Part shown: piece after piece, positions 17,464 through 26,300 of the stretch
How positions within the stretch are numbered: position 1 is the stretch's first letter
Layout of the letters: each line of letters opens with the position of its first letter
Source: Streptomyces prunicolor NBRC 13075
Lineage (GTDB): Bacteria > Actinomycetota > Actinomycetes > Streptomycetales > Streptomycetaceae
Length of the DNA stretch: 64,000 bases
NCBI RefSeq assembly: GCF_000367365.1
Contig: NZ_BARF01000106.1
Location: 30,454-94,453, forward strand
Direction: 5' to 3'
The notes under the pieces: model-generated
What the model was told of the DNA's origin: nothing
Seen by the model: only the letters and a program-made list of their open reading frames with translations
Database searches by the model: none
Translations under genes and position numbers: made by a program

Positions 17464-19854
17464 GTGAACGAAGTTCCCCGGCCGCCCGGCCACGACGGAG
17501 AGGCGCTGGGACAGCGGCTGGCTCTCGAACTGACCCGCGCTGTCGTCCAGGCGGAGAAGCGGTTCGGCAGGACCCTGGACCGTCGCGAACTCGCCAGACG
17601 TCTGAACGTGTCTCTCAGCAGTCTGTACGCGTATCTCAACGGCACCACCCTGCCCGGCACCGGTGTCTTCGACGTGCTCCTCGCCGAGCTGGGCGTACGC
17701 GGAACCGAGGCCGGCCGGCTCGCCACCCTGCGGGACGAGGTCGACGCCGCCCGCCGCCTGCGTCCCGCCAACGCCCGCACCGCCGCCCGCCGGTCCCTCG
17801 GGACTGCCTCCGTCCCTCGTCAACTCCCCCTGAGCCACCCTGTGTTCGTCGCCCGGGACGCCGAACTCGTCCGGCTGGACGCGCTGTTGGGCCCGTCCGG
17901 CGACCCCGCGCCGGGCCGAGCGGGAGTCGCCGTCGTCGAGGGCACCGGGGGCGTCGGCAAGACCGCGCTCGCCCTGCACTGGGCGTACCGGGCACAGCAC
18001 CGCTTCCCGGACGGGCAGCTCTACGTGGATCTGCGGGGCTTCGGCGACAAGGCGGTGATGGACCCGGGCGAGGCCCTGCACGGCTTCCTTCAGGCTCTCG
18101 GTGTCACCCCGGCCGCCGTGCCGACCGACACCGGCGTGGCCTCGGGACTGCTGCGCACGCTGCTGGCCGGGCGCCGGGTGCTGCTGGTCCTGGACAACGC
18201 CCGCTCCACCGACCAGGTGCGGCCGCTGCTGCCCACCGACTCCGGTTCCGTCGCCGTCGTCACCAGCCGCAACCGCCTCGACGGCCTGGTCATCCGCGAA
18301 GGGGCCCTGCGGATCGCCCTCGACGTGCTGCCCCGCTACGCCGCCCGCACCCTCCTGGAGCGGCAGATGGGCGCCGAGCGGATCGCCCTGGAGCCGCGCG
18401 AGGTGGACGAACTGGTCGACCTGTGCGCCCGGTTGCCACTCGCGCTGAGCGTCGCCGCCGCCCGCACGGCCACCGCCCCGGCCGGTTCCATCGGCGCCCT
18501 GGTGCGTGAACTGCGGCGCGCGCGGGCGCCGTTGGACCTGTTCGGGGTGCAGGACGCGGATGTCGACCTGCGGACGGTGTTCCACGGTTCGTACGCGCTG
18601 CTGCCCGCGCCGGCCGCCCAACTCTTCCGGCTCCTCGGCTGCCATCCCGGACCGGAGATCGACGCCACGGCCTGCGCGGGCCTGGTCGGCGCCACGGACC
18701 CGCCCCTCGCTCTCCTCGACACCCTCACGGCCGCCCACCTCGTCCGCCAGCACACCCCCGGCCGCTACACCCTGCACGACCTGCTCCGGCTCTACGCCGT
18801 GGAACTCCTCGACGGCGGCCCGCCGCAGGAGCGCCTGGACGGCACCGAACGGCTGCTGCGTCACTACCTGGACATCGCGGGCCTGGCCGATCACCATCTC
18901 GAACCCTGGCGTCCGACACCTGGCGGGGCCCCGAGCCTCACCGGCGCGCAGCCGCCGATCGGCGACCATGCGGCGGCGACCGCCTGGTTCGAGTCGGAAC
19001 TGCCCACGTTGCAGGCCCTCATCGCCCAGGCCGCCGCCACCCCGGGCCTGGAGTCGTACGCCTGGCGGCTGGCCGACGCGTGCGCCCTGCATCTGCGCCG
19101 CTCCGGCCGTCGTGCGCAGCGGGCCGCCGTGCACGCGCTGGCCCGCGACGCCGCGGGCCGGGTGGGGAACCGGGCCGCGCACGCCACCGCGACCCGCCGC
19201 CTCGCCGACGCCCTCTCCCGTCTGCACCGCGCCGAGGAGGCGCTCGGCCTGCTGTACGAGACCCTGCGCGCCTGCCGCGCCCTCGGCGACTCGGAGGGCG
19301 TACGCGAGGTACGGCTCTCGCTGGTCCGGGTGTACGGCTCCTGCGGCGACCCTCGCAGAGCGATGCCGCACGCCCGGCTCGCCCTCGCCATGGCGGAGCG
19401 CACCCAAGACCCCGTCGCGCTCGCCGACGGCCTCACCTCCGTGTCCCAGCAGTGGGAACGGCTCGGCGAACACACCGTCGCCCTCGACCACGCGCGCCGT
19501 GCCCTGGACCTCTACACCCGGCTCGGTCACCTCGACGGGCAGGCGGGCATCCTCATCGGCATGGGCCGCGCCGAACAGGGCCTCGGCCGGCCCGCCGCCG
19601 CGATCGGCCACTACGAGGTCTCCCTGGACCTCGACCGGGCCCTGGGCGACCGGTTCCGCGAGGCGCACGCCCTGGAGCACCTCGGGGACGCCCACGCGGC
19701 GCTCGGCCGGGGCAAGGACGCGCGCGCCCTGTGGGAGGAGGCACTCGCGCTGTTCGAGGATCTGCACCACCCCGACGCCGAGCCGGTCCGCGCCAAGCTG
19801 CGCGCGGCGGCGGACTATCCTCCGGTGCCCGCCTCCAGCCAGCTCAGCCCGTAG
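17464..19854 (+). CDS. HTH-NB-ARC-TPR STAND regulator (AfsR-like without SARP domain)
   Basis: The 796-residue protein starts with an XRE-like helix-turn-helix (RTLDRRELARRLNVSLSSLY AYLNG at about 40-62). An NB-ARC ATPase follows: GTGGVGKTALALHW near 158-171, VLLVLDNARSTDQVRPLLP, VVTSRNRLDGL and LPLALSVAAAR. TPR repeats fill the C-terminal third (EEALGLLYETLRACRALGDS, GRPAAAIGHYEVSLDLDRAL). STAND proteins of this kind act as ATP-gated switches for transcription or defence. GTG 17464 has GGAGG 7 bases before it; GTG 17461 is nearly equal. Its last 40 bases overlap, antisense, the end of the XRE gene. It sits between the two CHAT loci and may be their sensor, which is inference. Confidence 0.87.
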   Translation: MNEVPRPPGHDGEALGQRLALELTRAVVQAEKRFGRTLDRRELARRLNVSLSSLYAYLNGTTLPGTGVFDVLLAELGVRGTEAGRLATLRDEVDAARRLRPANARTAARRSLGTASVPRQLPLSHPVFVARDAELVRLDALLGPSGDPAPGRAGVAVVEGTGGVGKTALALHWAYRAQHRFPDGQLYVDLRGFGDKAVMDPGEALHGFLQALGVTPAAVPTDTGVASGLLRTLLAGRRVLLVLDNARSTDQVRPLLPTDSGSVAVVTSRNRLDGLVIREGALRIALDVLPRYAARTLLERQMGAERIALEPREVDELVDLCARLPLALSVAAARTATAPAGSIGALVRELRRARAPLDLFGVQDADVDLRTVFHGSYALLPAPAAQLFRLLGCHPGPEIDATACAGLVGATDPPLALLDTLTAAHLVRQHTPGRYTLHDLLRLYAVELLDGGPPQERLDGTERLLRHYLDIAGLADHHLEPWRPTPGGAPSLTGAQPPIGDHAAATAWFESELPTLQALIAQAAATPGLESYAWRLADACALHLRRSGRRAQRAAVHALARDAAGRVGNRAAHATATRRLADALSRLHRAEEALGLLYETLRACRALGDSEGVREVRLSLVRVYGSCGDPRRAMPHARLALAMAERTQDPVALADGLTSVSQQWERLGEHTVALDHARRALDLYTRLGHLDGQAGILIGMGRAEQGLGRPAAAIGHYEVSLDLDRALGDRFREAHALEHLGDAHAALGRGKDARALWEEALALFEDLHHPDAEPVRAKLRAAADYPPVPASSQLSP

Positions 19855-20768
19855 CCGTAGCCCACCTTCATCGCCCCGAACTCGACGTCCACGAGGCCGT
19901 GTTCGTCGGGGCGCAGGGTCGGTGTGCCCGGGTTCTGCTGGTAGATCACGGCGGTGGGGACGCCGGCCAGCCGCCACACCGTGTGCGGTGGCCGCGCCGG
20001 GTCGAAGGCGACCCGTAGCCGGAAGTGCTCGCTGCGGGTCAACGGTACGTGGACGAAGTGCGGTGCCATCGGCTGGTTCCGCGGGATGCGCAGCCGCAGT
20101 TCGTACACGTGCCGGGTGCCGGCCCTCAGCGGGGCGGGGAGCACCAGGAACCGTTCGAAGTAGCTCTCGTACTGCGGCCCACCGTCCGCCAGTCGGCCGC
20201 CCTGGACGACGGAGATCTCCAGTTCGTGCCGGGCCGTCGTGTCGCCGGCGCGCCGGGGCACGCTGACGCCGACCGGTATCCGGGCCAGGCCGTCGCAGGT
20301 CGCGACGACGACGCGGCGCTCCAGCGCCTCGGGCGTCGGGGTGTCCAGCCGGAGCCGGGTGAACACGGACTCGGTGTACCAGCCGTGCGGCTCGGTGCGC
20401 GCGCAGTCCGCCGGGCACTGCTCGGCATGCGCCCCGTTCGCCCGGTCCGCCGGAACGTCCCAGGGCGGCGGTTCGACTCCGGCCGGGCCGTCCGGGGAGT
20501 CGGGGTCCAGGGCCCGGCGCACCTGCGCCCAGTACTCGCCCCAGCGCCGCACATCTCCCCCGCAGGCACCGACGATCGCCAGGGTGACCGGCCGGGTGGG
20601 ATGGGTCTCGCCGCGCATGGCGTCGCTGACGGTCGTCCTGCCGTACCCGGTGCGGCGGGCCAGCTGGTCCAGGGTGAATCCGGCCGATCCGCGCAGGTCA
20701 CGGAGCCAGTGGGCGAAGAGCCGGGCCGGTGACCCGTCCAGCACGATCTCCTTCTGCGGACGCCCCAT
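19815..20768 (-). CDS. XRE-family HTH protein with large C-terminal domain of unknown function
   Basis: The 317-residue protein begins MGRPQKEIVLDG and has an XRE helix-turn-helix (FTLDQLARRTGYGRTTVSDA at about 31-50) followed by ACGGDVRRWGEYWAQVRRAL, the Streptomyces pattern otherwise seen before WD40 or peptidase domains. The remaining about 200 residues look beta-rich (RVVVATCDGLARIPVGVSVP, HVYELRLRIPRNQP, HTVWRLAGVPTAVI) and are not recognised. ATG 20768 was chosen because the conserved MGRP start lies there, not at the open-frame limit 20831. It converges on the STAND gene with a 40-base coding overlap and is divergent from the gene at 21009. Confidence 0.82.
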   Translation of the reverse strand: MGRPQKEIVLDGSPARLFAHWLRDLRGSAGFTLDQLARRTGYGRTTVSDAMRGETHPTRPVTLAIVGACGGDVRRWGEYWAQVRRALDPDSPDGPAGVEPPPWDVPADRANGAHAEQCPADCARTEPHGWYTESVFTRLRLDTPTPEALERRVVVATCDGLARIPVGVSVPRRAGDTTARHELEISVVQGGRLADGGPQYESYFERFLVLPAPLRAGTRHVYELRLRIPRNQPMAPHFVHVPLTRSEHFRLRVAFDPARPPHTVWRLAGVPTAVIYQQNPGTPTLRPDEHGLVDVEFGAMKVGYGYGLSWLEAGTGG

Positions 20769-21008
20769 CGTGTGCAACCCCCCTGCTGCGCAACGCCGTT
20801 GCCGCCGCCGACGCGGCCGAGTCTGGCACACGGCCGGACCCGTCGTCCCGCTCCTGTGGGGCCGCTCGCCGGCCGTCCCGGTTTTCCGGAGATCGTCCGG
20901 TTCGCCGGAGAACCGTTGAGTGCGAACTACCGCCCTTGTTACACAGGTTGCGCCCGGCTCCGGTGCGCCCGCATCGGCCGATTCCCGCCCTTGTGCCAGG
21001 AGAGGACC

Positions 21009-21728
21009 ATGGCTTTGTTCCCCAGGACACCCCGCGCCACACGGCTGCCGGGCGACGTGGTGTCACGGATGGAGCGGTTCGGCCGCTTCGAGTTCGACCC
21101 CGTCGGTACCGACATCGACGCCTCGGACGTGTGGGGCGAACTCCAGGCGCCCTACCTGCCGTTCGCGCAGTCCGACCCGCAGGGCTTCGCCCGCGCCCTG
21201 GCCGACGCGGTGCTGCCCGCCGGCGGCTTCGCCCTGTTCGGTGCCGCGCGCACGGTGTGGAACCTGGTCGGCTCCGACTTCACCAGCCCGGCCTACGACG
21301 CCGTACGGATGGCCGCGTTGGAGTTCTTCCGGGCGAACGGGGTGCCGAGCAACCGGCTGTCCGCCGCCGACTGCCAGTTCTGGCAGGAGAACAGCGCCGA
21401 GCCCTGGCTCGTGGGCCGCCCCCGGCCGACACCCGAAGAGGTGCGCATCCCGGCCCTCGCGCCCGGGGAGCTGCGCCAACTCGCGCGGATCACCGAGGCC
21501 TCGGACTCGAACGTCGTCTACGTCACCGCCGCGCCCGAGGGCCGGTTCGTGACGGTCGTGGACGCGCCGACCAGCGACACCGACCCCACCCGGGCCCGCT
21601 TCGAGTGGACCTCGGCGGACACCCTGCACGACCTCTACACCCGGATCGGCGAGGTGTTCCAGACACCCGTGCACTGGGTCGCCGACGAACTGCGTCCCTT
21701 CATCCCGCTGCCACCGTCCCGGCTGTGA
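21009..21728 (+). CDS. Uncharacterised 239-residue protein of the conflict island
   Basis: The ATG at 21009 follows CAGGAGAGGACC, a good ribosome site; the frame is open 79 codons further up without one. The protein has no signal peptide or membrane span. Visible features are MERFGRFEFDP, an Ala-rich helical middle (FARALADAVLPAGGFALFGAARTVWNL), a loop ENSAEPWLVGRPRPTPEEV and a C-terminal PSRL. No catalytic motif is recognised. It is followed after 28 bases by a small gene with a frameshift, and both lie between the two CHAT loci. A role in that system is guilt by neighbourhood only. Confidence 0.75.
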   Translation: MALFPRTPRATRLPGDVVSRMERFGRFEFDPVGTDIDASDVWGELQAPYLPFAQSDPQGFARALADAVLPAGGFALFGAARTVWNLVGSDFTSPAYDAVRMAALEFFRANGVPSNRLSAADCQFWQENSAEPWLVGRPRPTPEEVRIPALAPGELRQLARITEASDSNVVYVTAAPEGRFVTVVDAPTSDTDPTRARFEWTSADTLHDLYTRIGEVFQTPVHWVADELRPFIPLPPSRL

Positions 21729-21756
21729 GCCGAACGACTCCCGAGGAGAGAACCAC

Positions 21757-22043
21757 ATGGCCAGGACACCGGTCGAGATAACGACCCAGCTGTCGATGGC
21801 GGAGGCCGCCGACGTCTTCCGGCACGCGATGCGGGTGAGCTGGTGGAGCGAGCACATCACCGGCCCGACTTCACCGTGATGGCGCTGCTCGGCGGCCGGG
21901 GAGCGGAGATACAGAAGTCCGCGGTGCACATGTACATGTGGGACCGGGGCGCCCACCGAGAGATCGTGCTGGGCGTCGGCCGCAACCTCGGCGCCTTCGG
22001 CATCAAGGCGAACCGCAAGATCCGCCGACACGTCGACAGCTGA
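21757..22043 (+). pseudogene. Small unknown gene split by a frameshift
   Basis: An ATG at 21757 after GAGGAGAGAACCAC opens a frame (MARTPVEITTQLSMAEAADV, then FRHAMRVSWW) that stops after 40 codons at 21877-21879. From about 21843 a second frame continues to 22043 (RPDFTVMALLGGRGAEIQKS, VHMYMWDRG, GIKANRKIRRHVDS) with good codon use. Joined by a one-base shift near 21843-21875 they give a protein of about 95 residues. Either the gene is recently broken, or there is a sequence error; no classic slippery heptamer is seen. It ends 78 bases before a strong hairpin terminator and follows the 239-residue gene closely, so it was part of that operon. Confidence 0.6.
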
Positions 22044-22120
22044 CACGCTGACGGAGCTCGATCCGTCCATGAAGTACACGGGCATCTGACCGGACCCGGC
22101 AGCCCTCGGTCCCTACGGCC

Positions 22121-22157
22121 CGACGAGCACCCGGCGCAGGGGACCGGGTGCTCGTCG
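22121..22157. terminator. Perfect 14-bp hairpin, shared by convergent genes
   Basis: CGACGAGCACCCGG (22121-22134) and CCGGGTGCTCGTCG (22144-22157) pair perfectly around a 9-base loop. It lies between the frameshifted gene (+) and the 3' end of the membrane-anchored gene (-), so it can terminate both. Confidence 0.85.
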
Positions 22158-22186
22158 CTGTGAACGCGCCCGTGCGGTGCGGGTGT

Positions 22187-22903
22187 TCAGCCGACGGCCG
22201 CGAACGCCTCCGCGGACACGTCCCGTTCGAGCACCGACCGGTGGAAGGAGTAGACGCCGATGTCGGAGACCTTCACCAGCAGGCAGTACCGGTCCACCGA
22301 CGCCACCGACCGCACCACCTGCGCGTACTCGCGCCGCAGGAAGTGGACGGCCGCCTGGTTCGCCACCGAGCTCTGCCCGCACACCAGCACCACCGGTCGG
22401 CTCGACTCCGGTGGCGTGAACTTGGCGACCACCGCGTACTCCTGGTGCCCGCGGTCGAAGTAGTAGCGCTCCCCGCCGACCGCGATCGCCACCGAGTCGC
22501 GGCGATCACTGAACGGAGTGATCGTCACCCCGGGCAGATGGGCCGTCAGATGCCCGCCGGTGCGCGGATTGGACCCGCCGATCGGCCCGCCGACACAGAA
22601 CTCGGCCCGGTCGCCGTTGGTGCCGCGCAGCTCGCCGGACTCCACGCTCACCCGGCAGCCCAACTCGCTGAGCAGTACGGTCAGTTCGACGACCGCCCGC
22701 AGATCGCGCTGCTCGGTGGTGCCCGGCTGTCCGTGTTTGGTGCCGACGACGATCACACAGTTCTCGCCGGGCCGGGTGCCGAAGAAGGCGGCCCTGCGGT
22801 ACAGCGCCCGACTCCGCCGTCCGCGCTCCCACAGGGTGCCAAGACCGAGGCCGACGAGGCTGGTCAGCAGACCGATCGCGACATTGGCGAGTACCGACAG
22901 CAT
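22187..22903 (-). CDS. Membrane-anchored protein of unknown fold (CHAT locus 2)
   Basis: The 238-residue protein has one N-terminal membrane helix (VLANVAIGLLTSLVGLGLGTL) followed by a basic stretch (WERGRRSRALYRR), so the body is cytoplasmic. The body alternates strand and helix (ENCVIVVGTKHG; VVELTVLLSELGCRVSV; FCVGGPIGGSNPRTGGHL; RPVVLVCGQSSVANQAAVHF), suggesting a Rossmann-like nucleotide-binding or hydrolase fold, but no family is recognised. ATG 22903 lies 10 bases after the stop of the CATASP-like gene, so it is the last gene of a three-gene operon with the CHAT protein. An effector at the membrane or a substrate of the protease are both possible inferences. Confidence 0.75.
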   Translation of the reverse strand: MLSVLANVAIGLLTSLVGLGLGTLWERGRRSRALYRRAAFFGTRPGENCVIVVGTKHGQPGTTEQRDLRAVVELTVLLSELGCRVSVESGELRGTNGDRAEFCVGGPIGGSNPRTGGHLTAHLPGVTITPFSDRRDSVAIAVGGERYYFDRGHQEYAVVAKFTPPESSRPVVLVCGQSSVANQAAVHFLRREYAQVVRSVASVDRYCLLVKVSDIGVYSFHRSVLERDVSAEAFAAVG

Positions 22904-22913
22904 CGGCCGGCCG

Positions 22914-23291
22914 TCAGCTCCGCCGGGCGGACGCGGAGGGCGGTCCGCCGGGCGGGGAGTCGGGGTCGAGCGCGTGCACGAGGGCGACGACGCGCTCCCG
23001 CTCGTCGTCGGACAGCGGCACCCTCTTGTTGTCGTCCGACGCCGTCCCGTCCCCGGTGCCTTTGATCCGGGGCACCCTTTTGCCCGACCACTCGTCCAGC
23101 TCGCCGGTCACCACGGCGACCTCGGCCGCCTTGCCGGCCGCGACGGCCGCCGCCAACCTGTCCAGCACCTCGGCGATCTCCACCCATCCCTCAGGTGTCA
23201 GCCGCCACTCCTCGAGCATCAACTCCAGTGCCAGACGCGCCTCGTCGGCCGTCTCACGGTCGATCACGGCCGCCCCCTCCGATGTGCTCAC
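22914..23291 (-). CDS. CATRA-associated small protein, second copy (CATASP-like)
   Basis: The 125-residue protein has LALELMLEEWRLTPEGWVEI, AEVLDRLAAAVAAGKAAEVA, VVTGELDEWSGKRVPRIKG and DERERVVALVHALDP. The W-x-L...W, counting helix, R-rich turn and LVHxL ending resemble the small protein at 14610-14966, more distantly than by simple duplication. GTG 23291 follows GGAAGGA; the open frame upstream is a shadow of the CHAT gene. It starts 32 bases after the CHAT stop and ends 10 bases before the membrane-anchored gene. A regulatory or adaptor role is inferred only from the neighbourhood. Confidence 0.72.
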   Translation of the reverse strand: MSTSEGAAVIDRETADEARLALELMLEEWRLTPEGWVEIAEVLDRLAAAVAAGKAAEVAVVTGELDEWSGKRVPRIKGTGDGTASDDNKRVPLSDDERERVVALVHALDPDSPPGGPPSASARRS

Positions 23292-23323
23292 GCCAGTTCC
23301 TTCCACTTGTTCGTCGTCACTCG

Positions 23324-26300
23324 TCAACGCCCGGTGTGCACGTACGGCGCCCATACGTGCGGCGAGCCGGGATGCCGCTTCCGCAGGCCCCGTACGATCC
23401 CGTGCACGACCCGCGCGGTGTCGGTGACGTCGAGGCCGTCGCCGTAGGACCGCAGGTCGCGGTAGAGACGGTCGGTCAGCCGCACCGACACCAGGTCGGT
23501 CGCCTCCCACAGCGCGCCCACCACCTGGGGATATCCGGCCGTCTGGAACGCCGACGTCAGGTGCACCGCCTCGTCGGGGAGGCGGTCGGTGCGGGTGGTG
23601 TGGCAGGCCAGCAGTACGGCGAGCTGGGCGTGCGGCAGATGTCCGCGGGCCACGTCCCGCACCGCGAGGTGTCCGTCGGCGAGGTCCAGGTAACTCCGGG
23701 ACGGGTCCTCGGCGTTGCTCATGCCGTGGCACGCGAAGTGCACGGTGGCCGCGAAGGACAGCTCGGTGCGCACCCGTTCGACGGTCGCGTCGGCGCCCTG
23801 GACGATCCGCAGTCCGCGCAGGGTGTGGGCCATCGCCTGCACCTCCGCCACCGATGCGCCGTCCTTGCCGTCGGCGCCGGTGGGCTGCCGTACCGCCAGG
23901 AAGGGCCCGCGGCCCCCGCGCGTCGCCGGGGCCTGCCGGGCGTGCCGCAGCGCCCTGATGCTCGGCGTGTACGAGGAGGCGGCCCGGTCCAACACCGAGC
24001 GGCCGTCGCCGAGTTCGGCCGCCCGGTGATGGCCGGCCGCGTGCAGCGGAAGGTGGGCCAGCGGTCCGGACGCCGACCACCACAGCCTCGGCACGGCGGC
24101 GCGCGGGGTGCCCTCGGGGATTGGCCGGGTCAGGCCCGCCGCGTTCAGCACCGGTTCGGCGATGGTGTCCCAGAGCCATTCGAGGGTGTCGAACACGGTC
24201 TCGGCGGCTTCCTTGCGCCGGGCACTGGAGTCGCCGACGTCCACGGAGACCGCCGCGAGGAACTGCCGCGCCTTGAGCGCGAGCTGCCCCTCGGTGACGC
24301 CGAGTTCCACGAGCTCGATGCCCTTGGTCGTGACGACGAGGGCGTCGGAGCGCAGCCGGTCGATGTTGATCAGGACGATCGGCCCCTCCTTCGCCTCGCG
24401 CCGCATCTGCTCGGCGCTCGGCGGCAACAGGAAGTGCTCGAACCCGTCGAACCCCCGGATCCGGGCCAGCAGCCGCTGCCACTCCTCGGTCACCGCGTGC
24501 TGGTCCCGGATCCGCGCGGCTTCACCGGGACCGCCCGCCGAACTGCCATGCCCCGGCCGCCCGCCCGGCTCACCGGCGCCCTCCGTCTCCCGCAGCCGGC
24601 GGGCGAGGGCGGTGAACTCGCGGGCCACCTGCGGATGGGCCGCGGCCAGGTCGGAGTCGTCGCTGCGGGCCTGCAGATCCTGCCCCATCAGGACCGCTCG
24701 CCCCTGTTCCAGCAGGGCAGCCGCCTGTTCGGTGCGGCCCGCGGCGAGCGCCACCGCGCACGCGGTGCGGGCCAGGCTCGTCCCGGCGAGCCGGTCCGGG
24801 AGGTCGACGGTGCGGACGGTGCCGCCCGGGCCGGGATAGCGGCGGCCGAGCAGCGCGGTACGCAGGACGGCCTGGCGGTCGTCGCGGTGCAGGGCCTGGG
24901 ACACCACCAGCGGCAGTGCTTCCAGCGCGGCCTGGGCCGCATCGGTCGCCCGGACCCAATTCTGGCTGCTCACCGCCGAGTTGAGCGCGACCCGTGCGTT
25001 CTCGAACCGGGCCCGGGGAGGCAGTGCCCGTTCGGTGGCCGGGTCCCAGGAGCTGGGCTCGGGGTCTCCGTAGCGGTACCAGGTGACATCGTCGTGAGCG
25101 GTGCGGACCAGTTCGGTGACGGTCGCCAGGGCGGGGCGGAGCTGCTCGCGCAGTACGGCCAGCTCGGGCGAGTACTCGGGCCGGCCCGGCAGGTCTTCGA
25201 GGCACTGCGCCGCCAACTCGACCAGCCGTACCGCCTCCTGGGTGCCGGACACGTCCCGGCGCATCGCGGAGACGCAGCCGAGGGCCTGTGCGTAGACGAT
25301 GGCGCAGCCGAGCCAGCTCGCCGACATCTCGGGCAGTCGCCCGACCGCCCAGGCCAGCGCGTCGGACGCCCGGGCGACGGTCGGCTCGTGCTGGTGCAGC
25401 ATTCCGTAGTCGCCGCGGTGCGTCTCCACCGCGCACAGCAGCTCGACGTACCGGGGACTCGTGGGCGCGAGCCGGGCCAACTGCTCGTCCCCGCACCGCA
25501 CGACCCGCTCCAGGTCCTCGCGTCGCTCGCTGAAGGTGAACTGCACGGCCAGGAACTGCACGAGGGTGGAGGCGAAGAAACCCCGGCGTCCGTCGGGCAG
25601 CGGCCCGGCCAGTACGGCCTTCAACTGGTCGACGGCGAGGGCGAGTCGGCGTGGATCGCTGGCACCGGCGCCCAGCAGGGCGGCCCGCACGGCCGCCGCG
25701 TCCGGCGGCAGCCCGTCGAGGTCCGACATGGAGGCCGGCTCCGCGGGCCCGGCGTCCGCGGGCGGACCGGGCGGCCAGACGAGATCGGCGGCTTGCGTAC
25801 GACCGGGTCCGGCGTCCGCCGAGGCGGGCCGGGGGCCACCGGTCAAGGGCGCGAAGTCCGCCGGGCCGGGGCCTGGCGAGCGCACTCCGGGGCGGCCCGG
25901 CGGGACGGACATCTGGATGGGCGGCAGTTGCACCCCGCTCAGCAACGGCCCCAGCATCGGACCCGCGAACCTGAGCAGGTGGGCTCCCTTGATCGGTGAC
26001 CGCTTGAGCATCTTCCCCAACTTGGCGCAGGCGGTGCGCTTGTCGGCGATGTGCGGGACCAGTGGGTGGTCCGGCGGTAGGTCCCGCTGGAGCGCGGCCC
26101 ACATCTCGTCCGCGCGCCGGAGGTCGGCGTCCGACCCGGTGAAGACGGCCCGTCCGACCAACAGCGCGGGCATGTTCCCGGCGTAGATCCCGTTGTCGTC
26201 GGGCGGCGCGCCGGCCCGGAACGCCTCCAGTTGGGCGATGGCCTCGTCGATCACCTCCTCCTCGAAATGGAACGGCACGGACATGGTGAGGGCGAGGGAG

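Noticed and set aside
21840..21880. Programmed frameshift in the small gene
   Set aside because: No X-XXY-YYZ slippery sequence or downstream pseudoknot was seen, so an ordinary indel is more likely.
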